From Bacteroides fluxus YIT 12057 (GTDB lineage Bacteria > Bacteroidota > Bacteroidia > Bacteroidales > Bacteroidaceae): DNA of 64,000 bases. A program made the translations under genes and the position numbers. The first letter of the stretch is position 1; each line of letters opens with the position of its first letter. Under the pieces are notes generated by a model. That model was not told where the DNA came from. It searched no databases and was given only the letters and a program-made list of their open reading frames with translations. Below, one piece after another: positions 17,107 to 26,089 of this stretch. The DNA is taken from NCBI RefSeq assembly GCF_000195635.1, contig NZ_GL882621.1:113940-177939 (forward strand), in the 5' to 3' direction.

Positions 17107-20085
17107 TCAATTTTGCTGTTCTTCGGGCATCAGTACTACTCCCTGTTTCTTCTTGCCGTCCATCTTTACCACCATGGGTTGCTCAAAATGTACATGCCGC
17201 AGATATTTGGTTTCATGTACGGCAGGTTGCGTGTTGAGATATTCCTGGTTATACACTCCGTCGTTCATAAACGCGTTGATTGTAAAGTAGCCCACTCCGA
17301 AAGAGGTCAGGTTCTGGAAGAAATGTGTCCCTTGGCTGGGATCTACCCGGTAGTTCGTCAGTCCGGCTTCCACTATGACGCGGGCAGCGCTGATATGAGG
17401 CCACTTTACGGGGATTCCAAGCCAAGTGTCGCTGCTTCCCCAACGTCCCGGCCCTACCAGGATATAGTTCTTGCCCTCGTTCAGGAACTGCTGGTTCAGC
17501 TTTTCTATTTCCCAGGCAATCTCCTGGTTATGGGAGGCGCTGTAATCGTCGGTTTTCACATAGATAATGTCATTGATTTCATTCATGACGCCGTGTCCCA
17601 AAGAGTTGTTGGAACGGAGGAGTACCTTTTCATCGGAAATGGAAGTGAGGTCCTCGTCCAGCATTTCCTTGCTATCGACTATCGGGCGGATTTGCAGCAG
17701 ATAGAAAGTGCCGGTCTTGTCCTTTTCACGGCTCATGGTAGCGGCGAATTCTATTTCGACGGGACGGCGCATCTCCTGTTGCCCGTATTTCAAGGCCAGC
17801 TGCAGGATACGCGGCAACGGGAAGACATCGTGCTGCAGGATATTGGCAAATGTAATTACTTTGCGTCCGCCGGGATAGAGCCCGTCACGTATGATCTGGT
17901 CATACGGGTCGTATGTGGAGGCGATGTAGCTCAAGGAACCGTCTTTTTCTGCTTCCTTGACGTGGAGTTTCAGCAGGTTGAAGCCGTCGTCAATGGAGAA
18001 GTCTTGTCCGGCATTACGCAGGTCGAGGGCGTAGAAGCGGGTTTGGGTTTCCTTCAAGGCAATCTCCATCTCACTGGTTTGCAGCACTTGGTTGGGGTGG
18101 TATGGCGAAAAGCGCAAAGTCATGCCGCCATCTACGATGTACTTGCCCAGGCCGAGAGCCAGGTTGACAATGCCCTCTTCCGCTTTCTCGTCACCGATGG
18201 GATAGTAGTTGAGGGAACGTGCCACGCCGGACATGGAAGGATAGTAACGGTCGCCGTACTGGTTTCCTACCACTTCTTGCAGGATGACTGCCATCTTTTC
18301 CTGGTCGATCACGTTGCTGGTTGCCTGCATATATGCTTTGGAATCACGGAAATAGACAGAGGCATATACACCTTTGATGGCATCGCTGAGCATGCGCAGC
18401 ATCTCGTATTTGTCATCCAGGTAAGGAATCATGTAGGTGTTGTAAATCCCGGCGAACGGCTGGTAGTGCGAGTCTTCCAGCAGCGAGGAGGAACGGATGG
18501 CGATAGGGGACTTCACTACGTCGAAGAAAGTGAAAAAGTCTTCTACCAAGCGGTCCGGGAGTTTGGCTTTCAGAAAGTACCGCAGGATCAAATCGTCGTC
18601 TGCATCGGACAATGCTATTTGGTACAGATTGTTGGTATCCATGAATTCATCAAACACATCCGTGCAGAGTACAACGGTCTTGGGAATGGCGACCCGGGCA
18701 TTTTCGAATTCCTCGAATTCGGGGTGGTGCTTCACCATATTGTCTATGAACGCCAGACCGCGCCCTTTGCCTCCCAGCGAACCTTCACCGATGCGGGCAA
18801 AGTTGGAGTAACGGTCAAAACGGTCACGCTTGAAGATGGCTACCACACCCTGGTTCTTCATCTTGCGGTATTTTACGATGGCTTCGAAAATGATTTTGCG
18901 GTGTGCATCCACATCCTGCAGGCTGCTCCAGGTGATGGGTTTCAAGAATTCGGCAACCGGAAACATGGCACGGGAGTATAGCCATCGGCTGACGTGGTTA
19001 CGGCTGATGTGGTAGAGGAAGGATTCTGCCGGTACGGCGAAAAGGATGTTCTGCAATTCCTTCAGATTCTTTACGCGGGCTATTTCTTCCAGTGTATCCG
19101 GATTGCGGAAGATGAAATCACCGAAACCGAAGTTGTCCGATACGATGCGGCGGAGATCTACGTCCATCTTCTTGGAGTTCTTGTCGATGAAGGCGGCATC
19201 GAATTTGGCGGCATACGCCACGTTGTCCGATTCGGAGGACTGTATGATAAGGGGTACGAACGGGTCTTCCTTACGGATGGCTGCACATAGTTTTATACCT
19301 GCAAGCCCATCCTTTTCGCCGCGTTCCACACGGGGAAAGCGGACATCGGTAATCACTCCCAATATGTTGTTCTTGTATTTTTCGTAAATCTGGATGGCCT
19401 CCTCGTAAGTACGCGCAAGAACAATCTTGGGACGTCCCCGCATGCGCAATGTGCGTTGGTGTGCGTTCAGGGCTTCCGTAGAGAATTCCTGACTTTGCTT
19501 CAGCACGAACTTGTAAAGGTTGGGCAGGATGGAGGAGTAGAAGCGGATGCCGTCTTCTACCAGCAATATGAGCTGTACGCCCACTTCCTTGACGTCGTGT
19601 TCCAGATTCATCTTGTCCTCTATCAGCTTGATGATGGAAAGCAGCAGGTCCGTATTCCCCAACCAGCAGAACACATATTCAAAGGGAGTGAGGTCCTCGT
19701 TGGCGATACGCTTGGTAATGCCGTGGCTGAAGGGGGTCAGTATTACCATGGGGATATGCTCGTACTGGCTCTTGATATACCGCGCTATGTCGAATCCTTC
19801 ATTGTCTCCCGTACCGGGCATGCAGATGATGAGGTCGAAAGAAATGGAAGAAAGTTGCTTCAAGGCTTCGTCGCAGGTGGAGACTTGCGTGAAGCGCGGC
19901 GGATAACGAAGGGAAAGGGAGGTGTATTCATTGAATATCTTTTCATCGATTCGCCCGTCATCTTCCAGCATGAAGGCATCGTAAGGATTGGCTATCAGAA
20001 GGACATTGAAAATGCGTCTCGTCATGAGATTGGCGAATTGCGTATCCTTGAAATAGAGCTGGTTTAATTTAAACTTACTGAGCAT
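17107..20085 (-). CDS. PEP-synthase-like ATP-binding protein with receiver-like domains
   Basis: A 992-residue cytoplasmic protein beginning at MLSKFKLNQLYF. Residues about 20-150 and 185-330 look like two receiver-type alpha/beta domains (FNVLLIANPYDAF; GVITDVRFP with a possible acceptor Asp). From about residue 430 it has the N-terminal ATP-binding domain of pyruvate phosphate dikinase/PEP synthase (GEGSLGGKGRGLAF; AIRSSSLLEDS; LLQIRPIVDS). It then ends in a family-specific C-terminal region (GPGRWGSSDTWLGIPV) and lacks the phosphohistidine swivel and PEP-binding barrel of true PEP synthase. It therefore probably phosphorylates or senses something else; function unproven. Its promoter region also holds the HTCS boxes of the divergent gene. 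Confidence 0.75.
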   Translation of the reverse strand: MLSKFKLNQLYFKDTQFANLMTRRIFNVLLIANPYDAFMLEDDGRIDEKIFNEYTSLSLRYPPRFTQVSTCDEALKQLSSISFDLIICMPGTGDNEGFDIARYIKSQYEHIPMVILTPFSHGITKRIANEDLTPFEYVFCWLGNTDLLLSIIKLIEDKMNLEHDVKEVGVQLILLVEDGIRFYSSILPNLYKFVLKQSQEFSTEALNAHQRTLRMRGRPKIVLARTYEEAIQIYEKYKNNILGVITDVRFPRVERGEKDGLAGIKLCAAIRKEDPFVPLIIQSSESDNVAYAAKFDAAFIDKNSKKMDVDLRRIVSDNFGFGDFIFRNPDTLEEIARVKNLKELQNILFAVPAESFLYHISRNHVSRWLYSRAMFPVAEFLKPITWSSLQDVDAHRKIIFEAIVKYRKMKNQGVVAIFKRDRFDRYSNFARIGEGSLGGKGRGLAFIDNMVKHHPEFEEFENARVAIPKTVVLCTDVFDEFMDTNNLYQIALSDADDDLILRYFLKAKLPDRLVEDFFTFFDVVKSPIAIRSSSLLEDSHYQPFAGIYNTYMIPYLDDKYEMLRMLSDAIKGVYASVYFRDSKAYMQATSNVIDQEKMAVILQEVVGNQYGDRYYPSMSGVARSLNYYPIGDEKAEEGIVNLALGLGKYIVDGGMTLRFSPYHPNQVLQTSEMEIALKETQTRFYALDLRNAGQDFSIDDGFNLLKLHVKEAEKDGSLSYIASTYDPYDQIIRDGLYPGGRKVITFANILQHDVFPLPRILQLALKYGQQEMRRPVEIEFAATMSREKDKTGTFYLLQIRPIVDSKEMLDEDLTSISDEKVLLRSNNSLGHGVMNEINDIIYVKTDDYSASHNQEIAWEIEKLNQQFLNEGKNYILVGPGRWGSSDTWLGIPVKWPHISAARVIVEAGLTNYRVDPSQGTHFFQNLTSFGVGYFTINAFMNDGVYNQEYLNTQPAVHETKYLRHVHFEQPMVVKMDGKKKQGVVLMPEEQQN

Positions 20086-20114
20086 AGTTTCTCGCGGTTT
20101 GTTGATTCGGAAGA

Positions 20115-20122
20115 CAAAAGTA
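20115..20122 (-). promoter_or_regulatory. -7 box of the PEP-synthase-like gene
   Basis: TACTTTTG on the minus strand, 30 bp before the start. It lies just outside the AACC boxes that precede the divergent HTCS gene. Confidence 0.55.
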
Positions 20123-20132
20123 ATAGAAATCA

Positions 20133-20185
20133 AACCTATTCGGATAGTTTTTCAACCACTTTTTTTATATTTGTCCTTAATATTG
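20133..20185 (+). promoter_or_regulatory. HTCS gene promoter with two AACC boxes 21 bp apart
   Basis: AACC at 20133 and 20154 (exactly 21 bp apart) precede a degenerate -7 box TAATATTG at 20178-20185. The proximal box starts 24 bp before this -7, the same geometry as at the ROK and GH9 promoters. A better -7 match, TATATTTG (20166-20173), is also present and might serve basal transcription. The first box is followed by TATTCGGATAGTTTTT, nearly identical to a segment upstream of GH9. Confidence 0.6.
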
Positions 20186-20234
20186 CATCCGTAAAATGCC
20201 ATCCGGCATTGTAATTTGTAAAAAGAATACTTGT

Positions 20235-23200
20235 ATGGCAAAATATGGCTTTCCTTTCTTTAGACCGGGGAAAAACAAAGGGAATATACGGCGGAAGTAC
20301 GGCGCAGGCAGAGTAGCGGCACTGTTGCTGTGTCTTCTTGTCCTTGCTCCGGCAGGCCGGGCGGGCTCATTCCGTTCATTGGGTATGAAGGAAGGGTTGA
20401 GCAGCCGTCAGGTGTTCCAGATAAACAAGGACTCGGCGGGCTTTATATGGGCTTATACCCACATGGGGATAGACCGTTATGACGGGAACGAGATAAAGCA
20501 TTACAGGCTGGATGATACAGTAGAGTCCAAGGACCATATATTATCTTCTACTGTTATGACCTGCGACCGTTCCGGCAGTCTGTGGGTTGCTTTAAAGAAC
20601 GGGAAAATATATGCCTATGACAGGCAGGCGGATACTTTTTCGTTGCGTATCAACTTGTCGGAGCATCTCTCCGGGCCGGTTTTATACAATATATTGTTTG
20701 ACGGGGACAACCATCTCTGGCTGTGTATGTCAGACGGTATCTATTCGTGGGACGGTACGGGACTGGCACTTGCAGGCCTGGAAGGTCAATGTGTGAATTG
20801 CGTTGCCGGGGCAGGCGGCGGGTCCTTCTTTGCGGGGACAAGTACGGGCGTTTATCAATTGACGAAAGTAGCCGGCAAACATTCCTTTATTGAGAAACGG
20901 GTGGCTTTCCCGGAGGAAATGCGCATCGAATCATTGTATGTTTTCGGCAGCAAACTGTTTGTCGGCACATTTTCCGACGGAGTTTTTGTATTTGATAGAT
21001 TTACAGGCATGGTGCATCCCTTGGGTGAGTTTGTTCCACACGTCCCTATCCGTACTTTCGCAGAGACTGAAGGTAATGGGTTGCTGATAGGGGCAGACGG
21101 TGCGGGAATGTTCCGGATAGATGCTGTAACGGAAAAACTGCTGAATCATTATATGGCGGATGAGGATGATGACAGAAGCTTGAACGGGAATACCGTATCG
21201 GATATTTGCGTGGATGAACACGGAGGTATATGGGTCAGCACCTCCACTAACGGCATTTGCTATCTGGATCCTGGCATGCCGGATATCCGCCGGATTAGGC
21301 ATGAACGGAACAATGCGAATTCTCTGAAGTCGAATCATGTCAATGTGGTGTTCCAAGACTCGGAAGGAGATTGCTGGTATGGTACAAACAATGGCGTAAG
21401 CCTCTATCAGCCGGAATTACGTAAATGGACGCATTACCTGGACGGCACGGGACACAGTGCCAAGGTTGTGTTGTCCCTTGCCGAAGATGCAAACGGGAAT
21501 ATCTGGGCAGGTGGTTATGGAATAGGCGTTTACTGTATCCGGAAGAGAACGAGACAGATACAGAAGCTGGAGAAAAGGCGTGCGTTTTCAGACAAAGGCA
21601 TTGCAACGGACTATGTCTATGCAATCCATGCAGAGGGGGATAATCTCTGGTTCGGAGGAATTGAAGGGGATTTTACCCGTTACAATACGCGTACGGACAG
21701 CTATACTTACTATCCGGTAAGTTGTATAGGAGACATTGAACCGGGCCAAAACGGTTCCTTGCTGTTGGCGGGGTGCGATGGACTGGCCGTATTTGACAAG
21801 GCTACGGGAAAGGTACAGTGGCATCGGCGTTTCGGAGACTTTACGCTGCATTATCCTGTTCGCTGCCTTTTGCAGTCTTCCTCCGGGGACATATGGATGG
21901 CTACAGACGGTGAAGGCCTTGTACGTTTCAATCCGGATAAGAAGACATCACGCGTCTATACTGCCGGAGACGGGCTTGGGTCCAATTCGGTCAACAGCCT
22001 CTTGGAAGACGACGACGGACGAATCTGGTTCAATACGGAGAAGGAACTTTATTGCTTGGATCTGGCGAAAGACGCCATTGTCAATGCCAATGATTTTCTG
22101 GACATCACCTGGGGATATTATAATCCCAACGCTGCCTTCAGACTGGCTGACGGGCAGCTTGTATTCGGTACGGCGGAAGGAGCAATCGCCTTTTCTCCTT
22201 CATTGGACATGGAACAGCATGGCCCGGTAAAGTTGATATTTACAGATTTTAAATTGCTGTATGAGTCTGTGAAGGCCGGGAGGGAGGGTTCTCTTCTGAA
22301 GGCGAACATTGATGATACCCGGAAGGTCGGTTTAAGTTATAATCAGAATTCATTCTCAATCTCTTTTTCCGCAATCAACTTCACCGCTCCGCATCGCATC
22401 CGGTATGAATATATGTTGGCCCGTTACAATGAACAGTGGGAGCATTCCAACTCAGTGGGGAGCGTGAATTATACGAACCTGTCTCCCGGTGTGTACACCT
22501 TCCGTCTGAAAGCGTTTGATAAATATACCGGGCAACAGTTGGGAGAACGCCGGCTGGAGATTGTGATTCACAGGCCTTATTGGATTTCGTGGTGGGCGCT
22601 GCTGGTTTACTTCATTATCTTGGCCGTCTTTGTCTATCTGTTCATTCAGAACAGAAAGCACAAGGCCAATGAGGACCGGGTAAAGGAAAAGATACGTTCC
22701 TTTATCAGTATAGCCCATGACATACGTACCCCGGTAACTTTGATAAAGGCTCCTTTGAGTGAGCTTGAGGAGCAACGGGAACTTCCGGAAGAGAGCCGGA
22801 AAACCGTTGCGGTAGCCGCCAGGAATGTGGAGAAGTTGCTGGGCATGATTACCCGGTTGCTGGATTTGCAGAAGACGGAGTTACATGCCGGGGAATGTCT
22901 GAAGGTTGCGCAATATGATATCAAGGCTTATTTGGAGGAAAAGATGGCGGAGTTTCATTTGGCCTCTATGCAGAAAGGCATCGAGTTGCAATTGGAGGTG
23001 GATTCCGGCATGCCGGAGGTATGGATTGACAGGGAGAAGATGGATCATATTGTCGATAACCTGTTGTCCAATGCCTTGAAATATATAGAGAAGGGTACCA
23101 TTCATGTCCGGGTGAGGGCAACTCGGAAGAAATGGTCTATTGATGTAAGGGATACGGGTATCGGCATTCCGAAAGAGGAGCAACGTAATATTTTCCATGA

Positions 23201-24191
23201 GTTCTATCGGGCGCAGAATGCCATGAACTTTGAAGAAACAGGATCGGGTATCGGTCTGATGATAACCCGGCGCATTGTGAAGCAGCACCATGGCAAGATT
23301 TCTTTCAGCAGTGTGGAAGGAAAGGGAACCACGTTTACCGTAACTTTTCCGCAGAAGATAAAGGCAAGTGTGGTCGTTGAACCTAAAAAGGACACTCCGG
23401 AGATTTCCGCAACCGCCGGTACGCCACCGGAAGAAACGGGAGATACGGGAAGGAATGTTCTTCTTTTGGCGGAAGATGATCCGGATATGCGGGAATATCT
23501 GACGAACAGCCTGTCTTCGGAATATAAAGTGGTTGGTGTGCCCGATGGCGGGAAAGCTTTGGAGATGGCAAGGGAAATCAATCCGGATATCATCATTTCG
23601 GATGTTGTCATGCCGGTTCTGGAGGGGGATGAGCTATGCCGGATACTGAAGTCGTCCGTCGATACGAGCCATATACCTGTTATATTGCTGACGGCGCTCA
23701 GTGAAAGGGAAAATATCATCTTCGGACTGGAGGCCGGTGCCAACGATTATATCATCAAGCCTTTCGACCTGTCCGTACTGAAAGTGCGGATCAGGAATAT
23801 CCTTCAGAACAGGCAACGTTTGCGGGATACGGTATTATCCATGAATGCCCGGCCGGAAGAGACGGATTATACCAGCCAGCTGGACAAGGAGTTTCTTGAC
23901 AAAGTAATGGGAGTAATCCGGGAAGAACTTTCCAACTCGGAATTTTCTATCAATGATTTCTGCCGGATGCTGGGCATGAGCCGCACCTCTGTTTATAATA
24001 AAATAAAGACATTGACCGGGCAAGGTCCCAATGACTTTATCCGGATTGTACGTCTGAACCAGGCAAAGGAACTGTTGGCTTCCCGAAAATACTCCATTGG
24101 AGAAGTGGCTACCATGGTCGGATTTTCGGACCCGAAATACTTCAGTACTTGCTTCAAGAAGCAGTTTGGCGCCAGTCCCAGTAAAATTTGA
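20235..24191 (+). CDS. Hybrid two-component system regulator (HTCS)
   Basis: A 1318-residue one-protein sensor and regulator. A signal/anchor segment (residues about 26-45) leads to a periplasmic two-component-regulator beta-propeller of about 12-14 blades (repeats such as GGIWVSTSTNGICYLD and GDIWMATDGEGLVRFN). A Y_Y_Y domain and a membrane helix near residue 795 follow. Then come the histidine kinase (H-box FISIAHDIRTPVTLI; N-box DNLLSNALKY; GIGIPKEE), a receiver domain (LLAEDDPDM; acceptor Asp in IIISDVVMP) and an AraC-type HTH DNA-binding domain. HTCS proteins bind oligosaccharides and switch on nearby glycan genes. An upstream ATG at 20196 is possible but lies almost on the probable transcript start. 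It sits beside the ROK operon, its likely target. Confidence 0.96.
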   Translation: MAKYGFPFFRPGKNKGNIRRKYGAGRVAALLLCLLVLAPAGRAGSFRSLGMKEGLSSRQVFQINKDSAGFIWAYTHMGIDRYDGNEIKHYRLDDTVESKDHILSSTVMTCDRSGSLWVALKNGKIYAYDRQADTFSLRINLSEHLSGPVLYNILFDGDNHLWLCMSDGIYSWDGTGLALAGLEGQCVNCVAGAGGGSFFAGTSTGVYQLTKVAGKHSFIEKRVAFPEEMRIESLYVFGSKLFVGTFSDGVFVFDRFTGMVHPLGEFVPHVPIRTFAETEGNGLLIGADGAGMFRIDAVTEKLLNHYMADEDDDRSLNGNTVSDICVDEHGGIWVSTSTNGICYLDPGMPDIRRIRHERNNANSLKSNHVNVVFQDSEGDCWYGTNNGVSLYQPELRKWTHYLDGTGHSAKVVLSLAEDANGNIWAGGYGIGVYCIRKRTRQIQKLEKRRAFSDKGIATDYVYAIHAEGDNLWFGGIEGDFTRYNTRTDSYTYYPVSCIGDIEPGQNGSLLLAGCDGLAVFDKATGKVQWHRRFGDFTLHYPVRCLLQSSSGDIWMATDGEGLVRFNPDKKTSRVYTAGDGLGSNSVNSLLEDDDGRIWFNTEKELYCLDLAKDAIVNANDFLDITWGYYNPNAAFRLADGQLVFGTAEGAIAFSPSLDMEQHGPVKLIFTDFKLLYESVKAGREGSLLKANIDDTRKVGLSYNQNSFSISFSAINFTAPHRIRYEYMLARYNEQWEHSNSVGSVNYTNLSPGVYTFRLKAFDKYTGQQLGERRLEIVIHRPYWISWWALLVYFIILAVFVYLFIQNRKHKANEDRVKEKIRSFISIAHDIRTPVTLIKAPLSELEEQRELPEESRKTVAVAARNVEKLLGMITRLLDLQKTELHAGECLKVAQYDIKAYLEEKMAEFHLASMQKGIELQLEVDSGMPEVWIDREKMDHIVDNLLSNALKYIEKGTIHVRVRATRKKWSIDVRDTGIGIPKEEQRNIFHEFYRAQNAMNFEETGSGIGLMITRRIVKQHHGKISFSSVEGKGTTFTVTFPQKIKASVVVEPKKDTPEISATAGTPPEETGDTGRNVLLLAEDDPDMREYLTNSLSSEYKVVGVPDGGKALEMAREINPDIIISDVVMPVLEGDELCRILKSSVDTSHIPVILLTALSERENIIFGLEAGANDYIIKPFDLSVLKVRIRNILQNRQRLRDTVLSMNARPEETDYTSQLDKEFLDKVMGVIREELSNSEFSINDFCRMLGMSRTSVYNKIKTLTGQGPNDFIRIVRLNQAKELLASRKYSIGEVATMVGFSDPKYFSTCFKKQFGASPSKI

Positions 24192-24211
24192 AGCTATTAC
24201 GACAGCTTTTC

Positions 24212-24285
24212 AACCTTTGCGGGCAAGTATCGAACCTTTTTTGTTAGATAATAAACCCCGTTTCCACTGATAGTGCGTACTATTG
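24212..24285 (+). promoter_or_regulatory. ROK-operon promoter with three AACC boxes at 21-bp period
   Basis: AACC occurs at 24212, 24233 and 24254, an exact 21-bp ladder of same-strand repeats. The proximal box starts 24 bp before the degenerate -7 box TACTATTG (24278-24285). No good -33 box is seen, as expected for an activator-dependent promoter. The best candidate for an HTCS operator in the window. Confidence 0.65.
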
Positions 24286-24318
24286 TGAACAGTAAACAAT
24301 ATAAAAACACATATAAGA

Positions 24319-25260
24319 ATGGAAACTTATTTAGGTCTTGATTTGGGTGGCACCAAACTGCTGATTGGTGAGGTGGACATCCATGGTAATATTCTAAGGT
24401 ATAAGAAATACGATTCCGGTTATTTTAACCAGCAGGCGGCTCTGGAAATAATCAAAGCGTCTCTGGATGATTACATCCGGACGGTGGGCTGGTATGACCA
24501 GAAACCGTTGGCTATGGGAGTCGGCCTGATTGGCAGGGTGGATCCGGAGAAGGGGATATGGTTGCAGATAGATCCGGGACGGACGCAGCCTATCGCATTG
24601 GCTAAGGAGCTGTCGGACATTTATGGCATGCCCTGCCACATAGACAATGATGTGAAAAGTGCCACCAGAGCCGAGCGTGTTTGGGGATTCGGACAAATCT
24701 CAAAGAATTTCATTTATATTAATGTAGGGACAGGCATTGCCGTGGGTACGGTGGTGAATGGCAGGCAAATCCGTGGAAGCCATTTCAATGCCGGTGAAGT
24801 GGGGCATCTGCGTGTAGGTGTCAATGTCGGAATAAAATGTGGATGCGGCAGGATGGACTGTGTGGAGGCTATCGCTGCCGGTATCGGGTTTGATAACTGT
24901 GCCCGTCTGCTGCGCAACCGATATGAAACGAATCTGCATATCCCGGCAGAAAAAGGAGAACGGGTGATTGTCAGCGAGGTGTTTGCGCTCAGCCAGAAGG
25001 GAGATCCCCTTTGTACGGTTTTGGTGGAGAATGCGGCAGAGGCGTTGGCCAATCTCATCATGAACATGGTACGTGTGATTGATCCGGATACGGTCGTGTT
25101 GGGCGGCGGTATCGTGGCCGATGGATACATGCACGAAAAAATCCTGGAGAAGCTCCATCCTGTCACCATGCGTTTTGTCAGCAATGGCGTTGTCATTACG
25201 AAGTTAAACCCCGGCTTCATCGGCCTGTTGGGGGCGGGTGCGGTAGCAATGAATATGTAG
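24319..25260 (+). CDS. ROK-family sugar kinase
   Basis: A 313-residue cytoplasmic protein. The phosphate-binding loop LGLDLGGTKLLIG is at the N-terminus, and a catalytic Asp sits in HIDNDVKSA. The ROK motif with GEVGH is followed by the zinc-binding pattern CGCGRMDCVEA (residues about 174-184). ROK enzymes phosphorylate glucose, GlcNAc, ManNAc, allose and similar sugars at the 6-hydroxyl. The next gene is a hexosamine-6-phosphate deaminase, so an amino sugar or N-acetyl amino sugar is the likely substrate; this is inference from context. First gene of a four-gene operon. Confidence 0.9.
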   Translation: METYLGLDLGGTKLLIGEVDIHGNILRYKKYDSGYFNQQAALEIIKASLDDYIRTVGWYDQKPLAMGVGLIGRVDPEKGIWLQIDPGRTQPIALAKELSDIYGMPCHIDNDVKSATRAERVWGFGQISKNFIYINVGTGIAVGTVVNGRQIRGSHFNAGEVGHLRVGVNVGIKCGCGRMDCVEAIAAGIGFDNCARLLRNRYETNLHIPAEKGERVIVSEVFALSQKGDPLCTVLVENAAEALANLIMNMVRVIDPDTVVLGGGIVADGYMHEKILEKLHPVTMRFVSNGVVITKLNPGFIGLLGAGAVAMNM

Positions 25261-25285
25261 TTGGGCATTCATAATCAATAAAACC

Positions 25286-26035
25286 ATGATAACTGTTACA
25301 AAAAACGAGAAAGAGTTTGACTGCACGGCTGCCTGGAGGGTGATCGGGCAGATACTGAATAAGCCGGAGAGTGTGATCGGGCTTTCAACAGGACGTACTA
25401 CCGGCAATCTTCACCGGTTGATTGGAGAGATTTATTCCCAATATCCTTTTAAGGTTGATTCCGCTACTTTCCTGGGATTGGATGAAGTGACAAATGTTCC
25501 CCGCGAATATGCAGGAGCGTGCTACACGATGTTGAAAACGGAACTGATGGATGCTCTGGGTGTCCGGGAAGAAAATTTTCTGATGCTCCCTACCGTTTCG
25601 GACGATTTCGAGAAGGCATGTAAGGACTTCCAGCAGGAGATAGCAAGACGGGGAGGGATCGATTTGTTGATCTTGGGGCTGGGAGAGAACGGGCATTTGG
25701 GGTTCAACCAACCGGGAAATCCTTTTGATACAGAAACATGGGTTACCGATATGCATGCCGAACTGGAGGTGCGTATCCGGAAGGAAACCAATACGCCTCC
25801 TGAAAAGAAATTGGGCGGCATCACTTTAGGCATCAAGAATATCATGCAGACCCGTAGGATTGTCTTGGTTGCTAAAGGAGCCAATAAGACGGATATTGTC
25901 AAAGAGATGCTTGAAGGTCCTGTCACGACAGATGTCCCGGCATCCATCCTGCAACTTCATCCCAATTGTGAATTTCTGCTGGACGGTGAAGCGGCTGCCA
26001 AACTTTCATGCTTGACTACTGGCCCGCATAAATAG
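25286..26035 (+). CDS. Hexosamine-6-phosphate deaminase, AgaI/NagB family
   Basis: A 249-residue cytoplasmic isomerase/deaminase that would convert an amino-sugar 6-phosphate to ketose-6-phosphate and ammonia. Motifs are GLSTGRTTG (phosphate loop), LGLDEV (NagB has LDEY) and LGLGENGHLGFNQP. GNGH-type wording and the later GGITLGIKNIMQ and PASILQLHPN resemble AgaI-type galactosamine-6-phosphate isomerases more than NagB. The catalytic-loop NagB segment DGHIAFNEP differs here: Asp is Asn and the following Glu is Gln. So GlcN-6-P versus GalN-6-P is open. It starts 25 bp after the kinase gene. Confidence 0.82.
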   Translation: MITVTKNEKEFDCTAAWRVIGQILNKPESVIGLSTGRTTGNLHRLIGEIYSQYPFKVDSATFLGLDEVTNVPREYAGACYTMLKTELMDALGVREENFLMLPTVSDDFEKACKDFQQEIARRGGIDLLILGLGENGHLGFNQPGNPFDTETWVTDMHAELEVRIRKETNTPPEKKLGGITLGIKNIMQTRRIVLVAKGANKTDIVKEMLEGPVTTDVPASILQLHPNCEFLLDGEAAAKLSCLTTGPHK

Positions 26036-26089
26036 GCAGGATAGTATAACTGATAATAAACAGCCACTTATGACTTAGAGATTAATATT

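Noticed and set aside
17077..18981. 634-codon open frame on the plus strand
   Set aside because: It is antisense to the PEP-synthase-like gene, lacks family motifs and arises from codon bias of the real gene.
20166..20173. TATATTTG as the regulated -7 box of the HTCS gene
   Set aside because: It fits the consensus better than TAATATTG but breaks the 24-bp spacing seen at the other two promoters; kept only as a possible basal promoter.
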